Shown: positions 54,917 to 63,010 of the stretch, in pieces
How the letters are laid out: the number at the start of each line of letters is the position of its first letter
Position numbering within the stretch: position 1 is the stretch's first letter
Assembly (NCBI GenBank): GCA_012719855.1
Contig: JAAXZN010000003.1
Location: 124,001 to 188,000, forward strand
Source of the DNA: Serratia liquefaciens
GTDB taxonomy: Bacteria; Pseudomonadota; Gammaproteobacteria; Enterobacterales; Enterobacteriaceae
Reading direction: 5' to 3'
Length of the DNA: 64,000 nt
Made by a program: the position numbers and the translations under genes
The notes under the pieces: model-generated
What the model was told of the DNA's origin: nothing
What the model saw: only the letters and a program-made list of their open reading frames with translations
Databases searched by the model: none

Positions 54917-55638
54917 TGAACCTGCAAAATATGCTGGAAGCCGCACCGAGTTTTCTGTGGAGTGACGGCTCCGACGTCACTGGGTTAGCGATGACCGCCA
55001 AACTGTTTTTGTTGTCGGTCGTCCCCGGCTTATTGCTGGCGATGTTAATGGCGATAGGTCAGGTTTACGGCCCACGCCCGCTATCTTATCTGATCCGCAG
55101 CGTGACCTACTTTTTCCGCAGTACGCCGCTGTACCTGCAATTGATGCTGATTTATTACGGCCTGTCGCAGTTTGACGTGGTGCAGTTGGGTTGGCAGGAC
55201 GATCAGCCTTTCTGGCTGCTGTTTCGCGACGCGACCTTCTGCGCCACGCTGGCGTTGGTGCTCAATACCAGTGCCTACGTCGCGCAGCTGCTGGCCGGCA
55301 TGATGGAAACCTTTCCGCGCCAGGAGTGGATTGCCGGTGAAGCCTATGGCATGAGCCAGCGGCAGATCATCCAGCGGTTGGTGCTGCCGGCCACGCTACG
55401 GCGCGGCATTCCTGCACTCAACAACGAGATGGTGTTTTTGCTGCATGCCACTTCGCTGGCCAGCACGGTCACGCTGCTGGATATCACCGGCGTGGCACGG
55501 GCACTTTATGCCGCCACCTATTCGCCATTTATTCCCTTTTTGATGGCGGCGGCGCTGTACCTGCTGTGCACCTTCCTGCTGATATTTCTGTTTTCGCGGG
55601 CGGAGCGGCGCTGGTTGGGGTTTGTCCGTCGAGATTAA
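54916..55638 (+). CDS. polar amino acid-type ABC permease (ArtM/HisM-like)
   Basis: A 240-aa permease of the HisM/ArtM family. Coupling motif GEAYGMSQRQIIQRLVLPA. The start at 54916 shares a base with the TGA of the previous gene; a longer frame from 54880 is less likely. No ATPase gene follows: the next gene is a convergent Lrp regulator. The transporter may borrow ArtP or HisP encoded elsewhere. Confidence 0.87.
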   Translation: MNLQNMLEAAPSFLWSDGSDVTGLAMTAKLFLLSVVPGLLLAMLMAIGQVYGPRPLSYLIRSVTYFFRSTPLYLQLMLIYYGLSQFDVVQLGWQDDQPFWLLFRDATFCATLALVLNTSAYVAQLLAGMMETFPRQEWIAGEAYGMSQRQIIQRLVLPATLRRGIPALNNEMVFLLHATSLASTVTLLDITGVARALYAATYSPFIPFLMAAALYLLCTFLLIFLFSRAERRWLGFVRRD

Positions 55639-55644
55639 GGGCGT

Positions 55645-56100
55645 TCAGGAGCGCTTAATGGATTGCAGTTCGGTCAGGGTGACGATTTTATCCACCCGGA
55701 ATTTCTTGCTGGTCAGCCAGCTGTCGGCCAGCAACCGGTAGTTTTCCATACTGCGGCAGCCAATGCGCACCAGAAAATCGAAGTTGCCGCTGACCAGCCA
55801 GCAATCCAGCACTTCCGGGGTATTACGCATCTCCTGCTCAAACGCCGGTTGGGAATGACCGTGGTCGGCCAGCGCGATCTGCGCCTGGATCACGAACGCA
55901 TGCTCCGGCTCCGGCAGCTCGATGATGGCACTGTAGCCGCGGATAATGCCGTCGCGCTCCAGCCCACGAACCCGTTCCAGACAGGGGCGCGCGGTCAGGT
56001 TGACCTGCTCGGACAGCTTTTGATAGGAAATGCGGCCATCCCGGCACAGTATTTCAAGGATTTTTTTGTCGATGCGATCAAGCCGGGCTTTCTTTTCCAC
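55645..56100 (-). CDS. Lrp/AsnC-family regulator
   Basis: A transcription factor of about 151 aa: N-terminal helix-turn-helix (KILEILCRDGRISYQKLSEQ and the recognition helix) followed by the RAM ligand-binding domain (VIQAQIALADHG... DCWLVSGNFDFLVRI). A GTG at 56100 is chosen, with GGA about 10 bases upstream; a TTG at 56115 would extend it by five codons and directly abut the divergent gene's ATG. Lrp-type proteins sense amino acids, and a role in controlling the arginine-like uptake genes or the divergent deacylase is likely. Confidence 0.87.
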   Translation of the reverse strand: MEKKARLDRIDKKILEILCRDGRISYQKLSEQVNLTARPCLERVRGLERDGIIRGYSAIIELPEPEHAFVIQAQIALADHGHSQPAFEQEMRNTPEVLDCWLVSGNFDFLVRIGCRSMENYRLLADSWLTSKKFRVDKIVTLTELQSIKRS

Positions 56101-56114
56101 AGATAGGGCGTCCA

Positions 56115-57221
56115 ATGAAAAGTAAACATCATAAGTTACCTGAACATGCCCTGGGGGGGCAGCGCCAATTCACCAGTTTTCATTTCGGCCAGCCGGGTAA
56201 AGGCGAAAAAATTTACCTGCAGGCCGGTCTGCATGCCGATGAACTGCCCGGCATGCTGGTGCTGCATTATCTTAAAAGATTACTCAGCCAGGCGGAACGG
56301 CGTGGTGAGCTGCAAAGCGAAATAATCCTGGTGCCGCTGGCCAACCCCCCGGGTCTGGCGCAGGTGCTGCTCAACGGTGGCGTGGGGCGCTTCGATCTGG
56401 TCAGCGGCCGCAACTTCAATCGCGATTTTCCCGATCTGGCGCGTCTGTTGCAAAACCACGATTTTAGCGCCTCGCAACCTCTTCAGCCGCAAGTCCGGGC
56501 CGCGATGCGTACCGTTTTGCAAGCCATGACCGAGGGCAGTGAAGTCACGGCACTGCGTCGCCAATTGCTGCTGTTGGCCTGTGATGCCGATGTGGTGCTG
56601 GATCTGCACTGTGACGATCGCGCCATCCTGCATATGTACGCCGATCCGGCTTGGGAACATCAGGTCGAAGTTCTGGCGCGTTTTATGGACATTGAGGCGG
56701 TACTGCTTTCGCAAGACAGCGGTGGCGGTTCATTTGATGAAGCCTGCGGTTTGCCCTGGCTTCGACTGGCGCAACAGCATCCTGCCCTAAGCCAGCTCCA
56801 ACCGGGCTGCATGGCGGTTACGCTGGAGTTACGCGGACAACGGGATATCAGCCATGAAATGGCCGGCGGTGACGCAGAACGCCTGTACCGTTATTTACAG
56901 CACCGAGGCGCCGTTGCCGGCCCCGCTCCGGCGATACCTCAACGCGAAGTGGTGATGCTGCCGTTTGCCGCCGGGGAGGTTGTCCACGCCCCCGCCAGCG
57001 GCATTTTGCTGCTGTTGCGCCAGCCAGGAGAGTGGGTGGAGGCGGATGAGGCGGTGGCAGAAATCATCGACCCGATCACCGATACGGTAAAAGCGGTGCG
57101 AGCCAGCGCGGGCGGGCTGATTTATGCCTGCCGACAAGCGCCTTTTGTCACCCTGGGGGCCGAGGTGATGAAGATTGCCGGCAAGACCCTCTACCCGGGT
57201 GGCGGAGGCCTGGCGTTCTGA
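56115..57221 (+). CDS. AstE/aspartoacylase-like zinc deacylase
   Basis: A 368-aa zinc carboxypeptidase-fold protein. Zinc ligands appear in AGLHADELPG (His, Glu; about residues 39-44) and DLHCDDR (His about 162-168). Arg/Asn substrate-site residues fall in SGRNFNRDFPD. The C-terminal 80 residues look like the usual lid or barrel domain. The family cleaves N-acyl amino acids such as N-acetylaspartate, succinylglutamate or ectoine intermediates. AGGG precedes the ATG. The start abuts the divergent Lrp gene. It probably processes an N-acylated amino acid or acts in arginine catabolism. Confidence 0.82.
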   Translation: MKSKHHKLPEHALGGQRQFTSFHFGQPGKGEKIYLQAGLHADELPGMLVLHYLKRLLSQAERRGELQSEIILVPLANPPGLAQVLLNGGVGRFDLVSGRNFNRDFPDLARLLQNHDFSASQPLQPQVRAAMRTVLQAMTEGSEVTALRRQLLLLACDADVVLDLHCDDRAILHMYADPAWEHQVEVLARFMDIEAVLLSQDSGGGSFDEACGLPWLRLAQQHPALSQLQPGCMAVTLELRGQRDISHEMAGGDAERLYRYLQHRGAVAGPAPAIPQREVVMLPFAAGEVVHAPASGILLLLRQPGEWVEADEAVAEIIDPITDTVKAVRASAGGLIYACRQAPFVTLGAEVMKIAGKTLYPGGGGLAF

Positions 57222-57232
57222 GGGCGGTGCTG

Positions 57233-58153
57233 CTATCGCACTAACGTACGACTGATTTCTGGCCCGAAACCGATAATCGAAAGGCTGTCGCCATCCAGTT
57301 CTACCATGGCGAACGGCAGCAGTTCATCGCCATCTACCATGCCCTTCAGGGTAATAAAGTCGGTATTCTCCATCCGCACATAATCGCCCAAATGGTAATG
57401 ACCGGCAAAATAGGCGCGTACCTGATAACGGCACAACAGAGTGACCAGGGCGTCGCAGTTCCACAGGTTATGCTCATTGTCTGGCGCCAGCGGGTAATGA
57501 CCGAATACCAACACCTTTTCTCCCTGTTTCTGCGCGTCCGCCAGGCTGCACTCCAGCCAGCGGAGTTGCTCATCGCCGACGGCGCCGTTCCAGCTTTGCG
57601 CCTGCGGTTGATGCTCGGCGCGGATCCTGGCCAGCAGATGCTGGGCCTGGGCATACTCGTCGCCGTTAGCCTGATTGCAATACAGGCTGAGGTCATTACC
57701 GTCGATCACGATGAAACGGTAGCCCTTCAGGCTGAACTGGTAGTAGTGCTTCGGCAACGCCAGCGCAGGAGACTGCGCCGCCAAATGGCAGGAAATGACA
57801 TCCGCATCATGGTTACCCATAACCACGGCATGCGGGTGACGTAATTGCTGATACACCGGCAACAAATCGGCGTAGCTGTCCCAGTCCCGATCAACCAAAT
57901 CACCCAGCGTGGCGACAAAGGCCAGCGGTAAGTCATTAAGCTGGGTGATGGCCTGGCTCAACTTGCGCAGGCTGTTACGGTAGTAACGGTTGTATTCGAA
58001 GTTGGGGTCGGCGTTGGCATACTGGGGATCCGCTATCAGCCCAAAGCGCAGCTTCTCTGGTTGCCCGGATTGCTCAGTAAATTGCGGCGCCCGATAAAGC
58101 GTACTGACGGCCCCCAGGGCCAGGGTTTGTGCAGCTGTGAGGTGTGAAGTCAT
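57233..58153 (-). CDS. calcineurin-like metallophosphoesterase
   Basis: A 306-aa phosphoesterase. The metal-binding motifs are present: ADPQ (Asp42; the usual DxH has Gln at the His position), GDLVDR (Asp85), GNHD (113-116), GHYP (His219) and GHYH (252, 254). The subgroup resembles ADP-ribose/CDP-alcohol phosphatases. No signal peptide, so a cytoplasmic enzyme. It is the last gene of a Ugp-like transporter operon, where UgpQ glycerophosphodiesterase is found in E. coli, so it may cleave an imported phosphodiester. Confidence 0.83.
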   Translation of the reverse strand: MTSHLTAAQTLALGAVSTLYRAPQFTEQSGQPEKLRFGLIADPQYANADPNFEYNRYYRNSLRKLSQAITQLNDLPLAFVATLGDLVDRDWDSYADLLPVYQQLRHPHAVVMGNHDADVISCHLAAQSPALALPKHYYQFSLKGYRFIVIDGNDLSLYCNQANGDEYAQAQHLLARIRAEHQPQAQSWNGAVGDEQLRWLECSLADAQKQGEKVLVFGHYPLAPDNEHNLWNCDALVTLLCRYQVRAYFAGHYHLGDYVRMENTDFITLKGMVDGDELLPFAMVELDGDSLSIIGFGPEISRTLVR

Positions 58154-58170
58154 GGGTTACCTGCTCAGCG

Positions 58171-59013
58171 CTAGCGAATGCCGGCGCGCATAAAGGATTG
58201 AACAAACTGACGCTGAAACACCAGAAACAAGATCAGCAAAGGCACGGACGTCATCAGCGTCGCCGCACCGATCAGCGCCCATTGCACGCCTTGCTCCGGC
58301 GCAGAGAACAGCTGCAGCCCAACGGTCAGTGGTCGTACATTGACCGAGTCGGTAATAACCAGCGGCCAGAGAAAGTCATTCCAGTGGAAGCTTATCGACA
58401 CCAGCGCAAAAGCGATATACACCGGTTTCGCCAGCGGAATATAGATGCGGCGCAGAATGTAAAACCGACTGGCGCCTTCGACAATCGCCGCTTCTTCCAG
58501 CACCAGTGGGATGCTTTTGAAGGTTTGTCGCAACAGGAAAATAGCGAACGCCGAAGCAAAGTAAGGCAGGGCGATCCCCAATAGCGTATCGCGCAAGCCC
58601 AGCGAGCCAATGGTTTGATAATTGTTCAGAATGAGGACATCCGGGCTGATCATCAACTGCAACAACACCAAGGCAAACAAAATGCCGGCCCCTTTAAGCC
58701 TGAAACGCACCAGCGCATAGGCTGCCATGGTGGCCAGGATCAGTTGGCAAACCACGATCAGCAGCACCAGCAAAATGGTATTAAGAAAATAGCGGCCAAA
58801 GGGCGCTGCATGCCAGGCATTGATAAAATTCTGCGTGGTCAATGGGGCAAAGAGTGAAAAGCCTCCCTGTTCGCCTACCGGGTGAATGGCGACCCAGCCG
58901 GCCACCAGGATCGGCAAGATCCACAGCAGGGCAACGGCCCAGGTGAGCAAGCCCCAACCCATACGGCGTAGTGAAACTTTTTTCGGCGTTGACGCGGCGA
59001 TGGAAAGGCTCAT
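58171..59013 (-). CDS. Ugp-like ABC importer, permease (UgpE-like)
   Basis: A 280-aa inner-membrane permease of the MalG/UgpE family with about six helices. The coupling loop is EEAAIVEGASRFYILRRIYIPLAKP. The start overlaps the preceding permease gene by 4 bp. It pairs with the UgpA-like protein. Confidence 0.88.
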   Translation of the reverse strand: MSLSIAASTPKKVSLRRMGWGLLTWAVALLWILPILVAGWVAIHPVGEQGGFSLFAPLTTQNFINAWHAAPFGRYFLNTILLVLLIVVCQLILATMAAYALVRFRLKGAGILFALVLLQLMISPDVLILNNYQTIGSLGLRDTLLGIALPYFASAFAIFLLRQTFKSIPLVLEEAAIVEGASRFYILRRIYIPLAKPVYIAFALVSISFHWNDFLWPLVITDSVNVRPLTVGLQLFSAPEQGVQWALIGAATLMTSVPLLILFLVFQRQFVQSFMRAGIR

Positions 59014-59921
59014 TGATAGTGGGCTCGCTTATCCAGCAGATTGAATTTAATTAACGCGATACTGGCTAAAATGACCAGCAGCACTACGGTCATTGCCGAA
59101 GCATAGGGCAGGTCCCAATAGCTGAACGCCGTCCTGTAGATGTAAAACAGCAGCAGGCTGGTGCTGTTGTCGGGGCCGCCGTTGGTCATGGCTATCACCT
59201 GATCGACAATGCGGAAGGCGTTCATTGAAGCGTTGATCAGAATAAACAGCGTGGTGGGCATCAGCAGCGGCCATTGGATACGGCGGAAAAAATAGCCGCG
59301 TGATGCCCCTTCGATTTCGGCAGCTTCGGCAAGTTTGGGATCAATTTGCTGCAGTGCCGCCAGGTAAAAAATCATGAAGAAACCGGCCTCGCGCCACACC
59401 GATACCGCCATCAGGCAATAAAGCGCAGACTGCGGGTCGCCCAGCCAGTTCACCGCAGGCAGCGAAAACAGCGCCAATAGCTGATTCAACAACCCCACCT
59501 GCGGGGTATAGAAAAACAACCACAAATTGGCGATCGCCACCATCGGCAGCAACGAAGGAATAAAAAAGGCGGCACGAACGAACGCGGTACCACGCAGGCG
59601 TCGGTTGACCGCCAGGGCCATCAGCAGTGCCAAGCCCACCGCCAGCGGAATGGTGATGGCCGCATACAGCAGGTTATTGCGCAGCGACAGAATAAAGGTC
59701 TCGTCATCCAGCAATGCGCGGTAGTTATCCAGCCCGACGAACTGGGCCGGGCGGTTGTTGTGCGCCGCGCTGAATACGCTTTCCCATACCGTGGCCAACG
59801 CCGGATAATGGGTAAACGTAATCAGAAAAATCAAAGCCGGCAGCACCAGCAAATAGCCATAAAGCTGCAAGGTAAAACGATGCCGGCGGGCGCTGTACAA
59901 GGCAGAATGCGATGGGATCAT
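59010..59921 (-). CDS. Ugp-like ABC importer, permease (UgpA-like)
   Basis: A 303-aa permease of the MalF/UgpA family, six helices. Coupling loop AEAAEIEGASRGYFFRRIQWPLLMP. It follows the binding-protein gene by 11 bp. Confidence 0.88.
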   Translation of the reverse strand: MIPSHSALYSARRHRFTLQLYGYLLVLPALIFLITFTHYPALATVWESVFSAAHNNRPAQFVGLDNYRALLDDETFILSLRNNLLYAAITIPLAVGLALLMALAVNRRLRGTAFVRAAFFIPSLLPMVAIANLWLFFYTPQVGLLNQLLALFSLPAVNWLGDPQSALYCLMAVSVWREAGFFMIFYLAALQQIDPKLAEAAEIEGASRGYFFRRIQWPLLMPTTLFILINASMNAFRIVDQVIAMTNGGPDNSTSLLLFYIYRTAFSYWDLPYASAMTVVLLVILASIALIKFNLLDKRAHYQ

Positions 59922-59932
59922 GCCTGCCTCGA

Positions 59933-61219
59933 TTATTGGTAGCGTTGCAATAAACGGTCAGCCTGTTTCTGCGCGTTTTCCAGCGCCTGCGACGGCGTTT
60001 TACTCTGCGTCACGGCGGCTTCCACGGCGCGGTTCAGCAACTCCTGAATTTGCACACTGTTATAGGTGGACAGCTCCGGCTGCGAATATTTTAACTGCTC
60101 GCGAGCTACGGTCGCCTGTGGCACCTTGGCGGCATACTCTTTCATGGTCGCGGTTTCCCAGGCTGCCGGTGAAGTTGCAACATACCCGGTGGCGATGCTC
60201 CAGCGGGCCGCTTGCTCCGGTGCGGATAACCATTGCATAAAGGCCACTGCAGCTTTTTGCTGCGCCGGGCTGGTGCCGTTAAACAGATACAGGTTACCGC
60301 CGCCGGTCGGGCTGCCGCGCTGGGTTTTCTCCGGCAGCATGGCGACGCCAAACGGGAACTTGGCATTTTCGCGCACCGTGGTCAGGTTGCCGGTGGTGGT
60401 GACCATCATGGCGGTTTTACCGTCGATAAAGTCCTGCGGCGTGGTGCTCCAGGTAATGGCGCCTTTGGGCGAAACGCCATATTTTTGCGCCAGATCGGTC
60501 AGCCAGGTTAAGGCTTCGACGTTGGCCGGGGTGTTGAAGGTCACCGCCGTTCCCTTGCCGTTATCCAAATGGCTGCCGTTGGTGGCGGCAATGCCCTGGA
60601 AGGTCCAGTAGCCGATTGGGGTGGACGGGATCTCAATGCCCCACTGTTTAACTTCGTTGCCGCTGCGCACCACCAGTTTCTGGCCAAAATCAACCACCTG
60701 CTGCCAGTTGGCCGGTGGCGTATCACCCTCCAACCCGGCTTGCTGAAACGCCTGTTTATTCCAGTACAGCACCACGGTGGAACGCTGGAATGGGATCCCC
60801 CACACCTTATTCTGGATTTTGCGAATAAACGCCGGGTAGAAACCGTCGATCCAGGCCTTGCCGGCTTGATCGTCAGCCAGATCGCTGACCGGCAAGATAG
60901 CCCCGGCGTCGATCAGAGAATACGCTTCGATATCCCCGATGACGGCGATTTGCGGTGCATTTCCGCCGCGAAAGGCAGTTAATGCTTTGGTCACCGTGGT
61001 GGCATAGTCACCGGTATAGACCGGCTGAATGCTGATGTCCGGGTGCAGCTTTTCAAAGTCTGCGACCAGCCCTTCAACGGTGTGGCTGATTTTGCCGCCG
61101 ACGGCGATCGGATAGTACATTTGCAGCTTAACGGCATCCGCCGCCAGGGCAGAAACGGAAACGCCGGCCAACAGCAGGGCGGCAGCGCTTAGTTTAAATA
61201 AACGGAGCGAGACAGACAT
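59933..61219 (-). CDS. Ugp-like periplasmic binding protein (UgpB-like)
   Basis: A 428-aa family 1 binding protein. Signal peptide with cleavage near SVSALA (residue 26). Parallels with UgpB include AFRGGNAPQI, STVVLYWNKQAF, TVRENAKFPFGVAMLP and the C-terminal QQALDTA-like SQALENAQKQADRLLQRY. The start at 61219 has AGGGGAA in a good position; the longer frame begins inside the ATPase gene and is not used. The natural substrate could be glycerol-3-phosphate or a phosphodiester, inferred from family and the adjacent phosphoesterase. Confidence 0.87.
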   Translation of the reverse strand: MSVSLRLFKLSAAALLLAGVSVSALAADAVKLQMYYPIAVGGKISHTVEGLVADFEKLHPDISIQPVYTGDYATTVTKALTAFRGGNAPQIAVIGDIEAYSLIDAGAILPVSDLADDQAGKAWIDGFYPAFIRKIQNKVWGIPFQRSTVVLYWNKQAFQQAGLEGDTPPANWQQVVDFGQKLVVRSGNEVKQWGIEIPSTPIGYWTFQGIAATNGSHLDNGKGTAVTFNTPANVEALTWLTDLAQKYGVSPKGAITWSTTPQDFIDGKTAMMVTTTGNLTTVRENAKFPFGVAMLPEKTQRGSPTGGGNLYLFNGTSPAQQKAAVAFMQWLSAPEQAARWSIATGYVATSPAAWETATMKEYAAKVPQATVAREQLKYSQPELSTYNSVQIQELLNRAVEAAVTQSKTPSQALENAQKQADRLLQRYQ

Positions 61220-61251
61220 GGTATTCCCCTGAAATAAAGTGATGTTTTTGA

Positions 61252-62358
61252 TTATTGAATTGCGTATTGCTGTGTCACGGTTTGAAAGGCGCGTTCCCTG
61301 TGGTGGCAACGCTCACCATTGCTGGAGGAAAACAGGTACTGTGCGCGCCCATCCCATTGCAGGCTGACCAGGCTGCCTTCGGAAAAACGTTGCATTCCGG
61401 GCGTTTTCACCGTGATCGGTTCTTGCAGCGCAGGCAGATGGCAAACGACGAGCGTATCGGCACCCATATATTCGTAGCTGATGATTTGGCCGGTGAGATT
61501 GCCGCTGCCGGGCGCGCACAGACCGATCTCTTCGGCGCGAATGCCCAGGCTCAATGCCGTCCCCTGCCGGTCTGACAGCACCGGAAGAGGGGCGTTGCCA
61601 ATGTGATGACCATCGCCCTTGAGCGTTAAAGGCAAGATATTCATCGGCGGTGCGCCAATGAACTGTGCGGCAAAAACGCTGGCGGGATTGTTATAAAGGT
61701 TGTCTGGCGTGTCGTGCTGCTCAATTCGGCCATCGTTGAGCAGTATTATCTTGTCCGCCATGCTCATGGCTTCGGTTTGATCATGGGTGACATACAGCAT
61801 GGTCAACCCCAGCTTGCGTTGCAGCGCGCGAATTTCACGGCGCATGCTCTGACGCAGTTTGGCGTCCAGATTGGATAACGGTTCATCCATCAGGCACAGT
61901 TTGTTTTGGGCTATCACCGCGCGCCCTAATGCCACGCGCTGTTGTTGCCCACCGGAAAGCTGGGACGGCAGGCGATCCAGCAAGGGTTCGAGCTCCATCA
62001 GCTTACTGATGTCCGCCAGGCGCGAGGCAAAGTGCTGTTTGTCCTCTCCACGGGCCCGCAGGCCAAACAGCAAATTCTCCCGCACGCTGAGGTGGGGAAA
62101 TAGCGCGTAAGACTGGAAAACCATCGAGAGTTTGCGCTGAGAAGGCGGCAGGGCGGTCACATCACGTTGCTGGATGGCAATCGTACCGCTGTCGGCGGAC
62201 TCAAGGCCGGCCAGGGAACGCAGCAGGGTAGATTTTCCACAGCCGGATGGCCCCAGTAGCGCGACAAAATCGCCTTCCTGCACTTCAAAACTGATGTTAT
62301 CCAGTGCGGTTTTATCGCCCCAGGTTTTCGTGATGTTGCTCAGTGATAAATAGCTCAT
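61252..62358 (-). CDS. Ugp-like ABC importer, ATPase (UgpC/MalK-like)
   Basis: A 368-aa ATPase: Walker [12 protein letters not shown]-loop FQSYALFPH, signature [15 protein letters not shown], Walker [13 protein letters not shown] and H-loop VTHDQ, followed by the TOBE regulatory domain typical of MalK/UgpC. The start at 62358 gives MSYLSLSN; longer upstream frames have no support. It is the first gene of the operon, which therefore has the order ATPase, binding protein, two permeases, phosphoesterase. A candidate Pho box lies 53 bp upstream. Confidence 0.9.
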   Translation of the reverse strand: MSYLSLSNITKTWGDKTALDNISFEVQEGDFVALLGPSGCGKSTLLRSLAGLESADSGTIAIQQRDVTALPPSQRKLSMVFQSYALFPHLSVRENLLFGLRARGEDKQHFASRLADISKLMELEPLLDRLPSQLSGGQQQRVALGRAVIAQNKLCLMDEPLSNLDAKLRQSMRREIRALQRKLGLTMLYVTHDQTEAMSMADKIILLNDGRIEQHDTPDNLYNNPASVFAAQFIGAPPMNILPLTLKGDGHHIGNAPLPVLSDRQGTALSLGIRAEEIGLCAPGSGNLTGQIISYEYMGADTLVVCHLPALQEPITVKTPGMQRFSEGSLVSLQWDGRAQYLFSSSNGERCHHRERAFQTVTQQYAIQ

Positions 62359-62410
62359 AGCGCTTCTTGAATTGGCATGTTGTGCCCACCCTAGCTGCTG
62401 AGTATTTATC

Positions 62411-62432
62411 TGGTATGAATAATTGATGACAG
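62411..62432 (-). promoter_or_regulatory. candidate Pho box
   Basis: On the minus strand CTGTCAT is followed 11 bp later by TATTCAT, the spacing of the two PhoB half sites. The first repeat is perfect and the second shares four of seven bases. The position fits activation of the Ugp-like operon under phosphate limitation, as for E. coli ugp. Confidence 0.45.
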
Positions 62433-62542
62433 TTAAGTGTCGACGGATCGTCCTCCGGAGGGGAAAGATGGCTTGCGGACCGCGGTCCATGTTAAATTTG
62501 TGCCAGGTAACTCTGTATCCCTGATCACAAAGAGAATTTAAC

Positions 62543-62638
62543 ATGAAGATCGGTCATTTTTATCCCATCACGAAGGATGTTGCCCCCAAGCCCAGCAACG
62601 TGGTTATGCGACTGCGGGCTATTGAATATCAGCGATAA
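62543..62638 (+). CDS. possible 31-aa small protein
   Basis: ATG at 62543 preceded by AAAGAGAA opens a short frame beginning MKIGHFYPITKDV and ending at TAA 62636-62638. Unrecognised. It overlaps, in another frame, the longer unsupported frame starting at 62577. It may be a real small protein or a piece of a frameshifted gene together with the next feature. Confidence 0.3.
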   Translation: MKIGHFYPITKDVAPKPSNVVMRLRAIEYQR

Positions 62639-62667
62639 CCGTTACGCCCCGAAGAAGCCAGACGCTA

Positions 62668-62868
62668 TGCGTACAGCCAAACCGCGCCGCCCGCACGGAC
62701 GATGGGTTTACTACATCCTGCATGAAGATATTCTGTGGCCCTGCCCGGTAAAGTGGGAATGGGAAAGCAGTTACCATGCCTGGTTGCCTTTTTACTATTC
62801 GCCAACGTTGGAATTCGTTGCCGGTAACCCCGCCAAGGCCACAAAAATCACTAAAACCAAGCGTTAAT
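62668..62868 (+). CDS. possible 66-aa small protein
   Basis: A frame beginning MRTAKPRRPHGRWVYYILHE is rich in aromatic residues (Trp, Tyr) and Pro, more protein-like than random. GAAGAAG precedes the ATG. The same frame is open from an ATG at 62577. I do not recognise it. Together with the preceding short frame it could be a broken gene. Confidence 0.3.
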
Positions 62869-63010
62869 CATTATTCCCGTTTCAGAACCGCAAGCGCGCT
62901 GGTTGATATTAAATATTTGTTTTTAAAGAAAACCCCGCATTTCTTGCCCTCAGGGTTATGAGTAACTACATTAACAACTGTACTTCAACTCACCTGAGGA
63001 GAGATATCCT

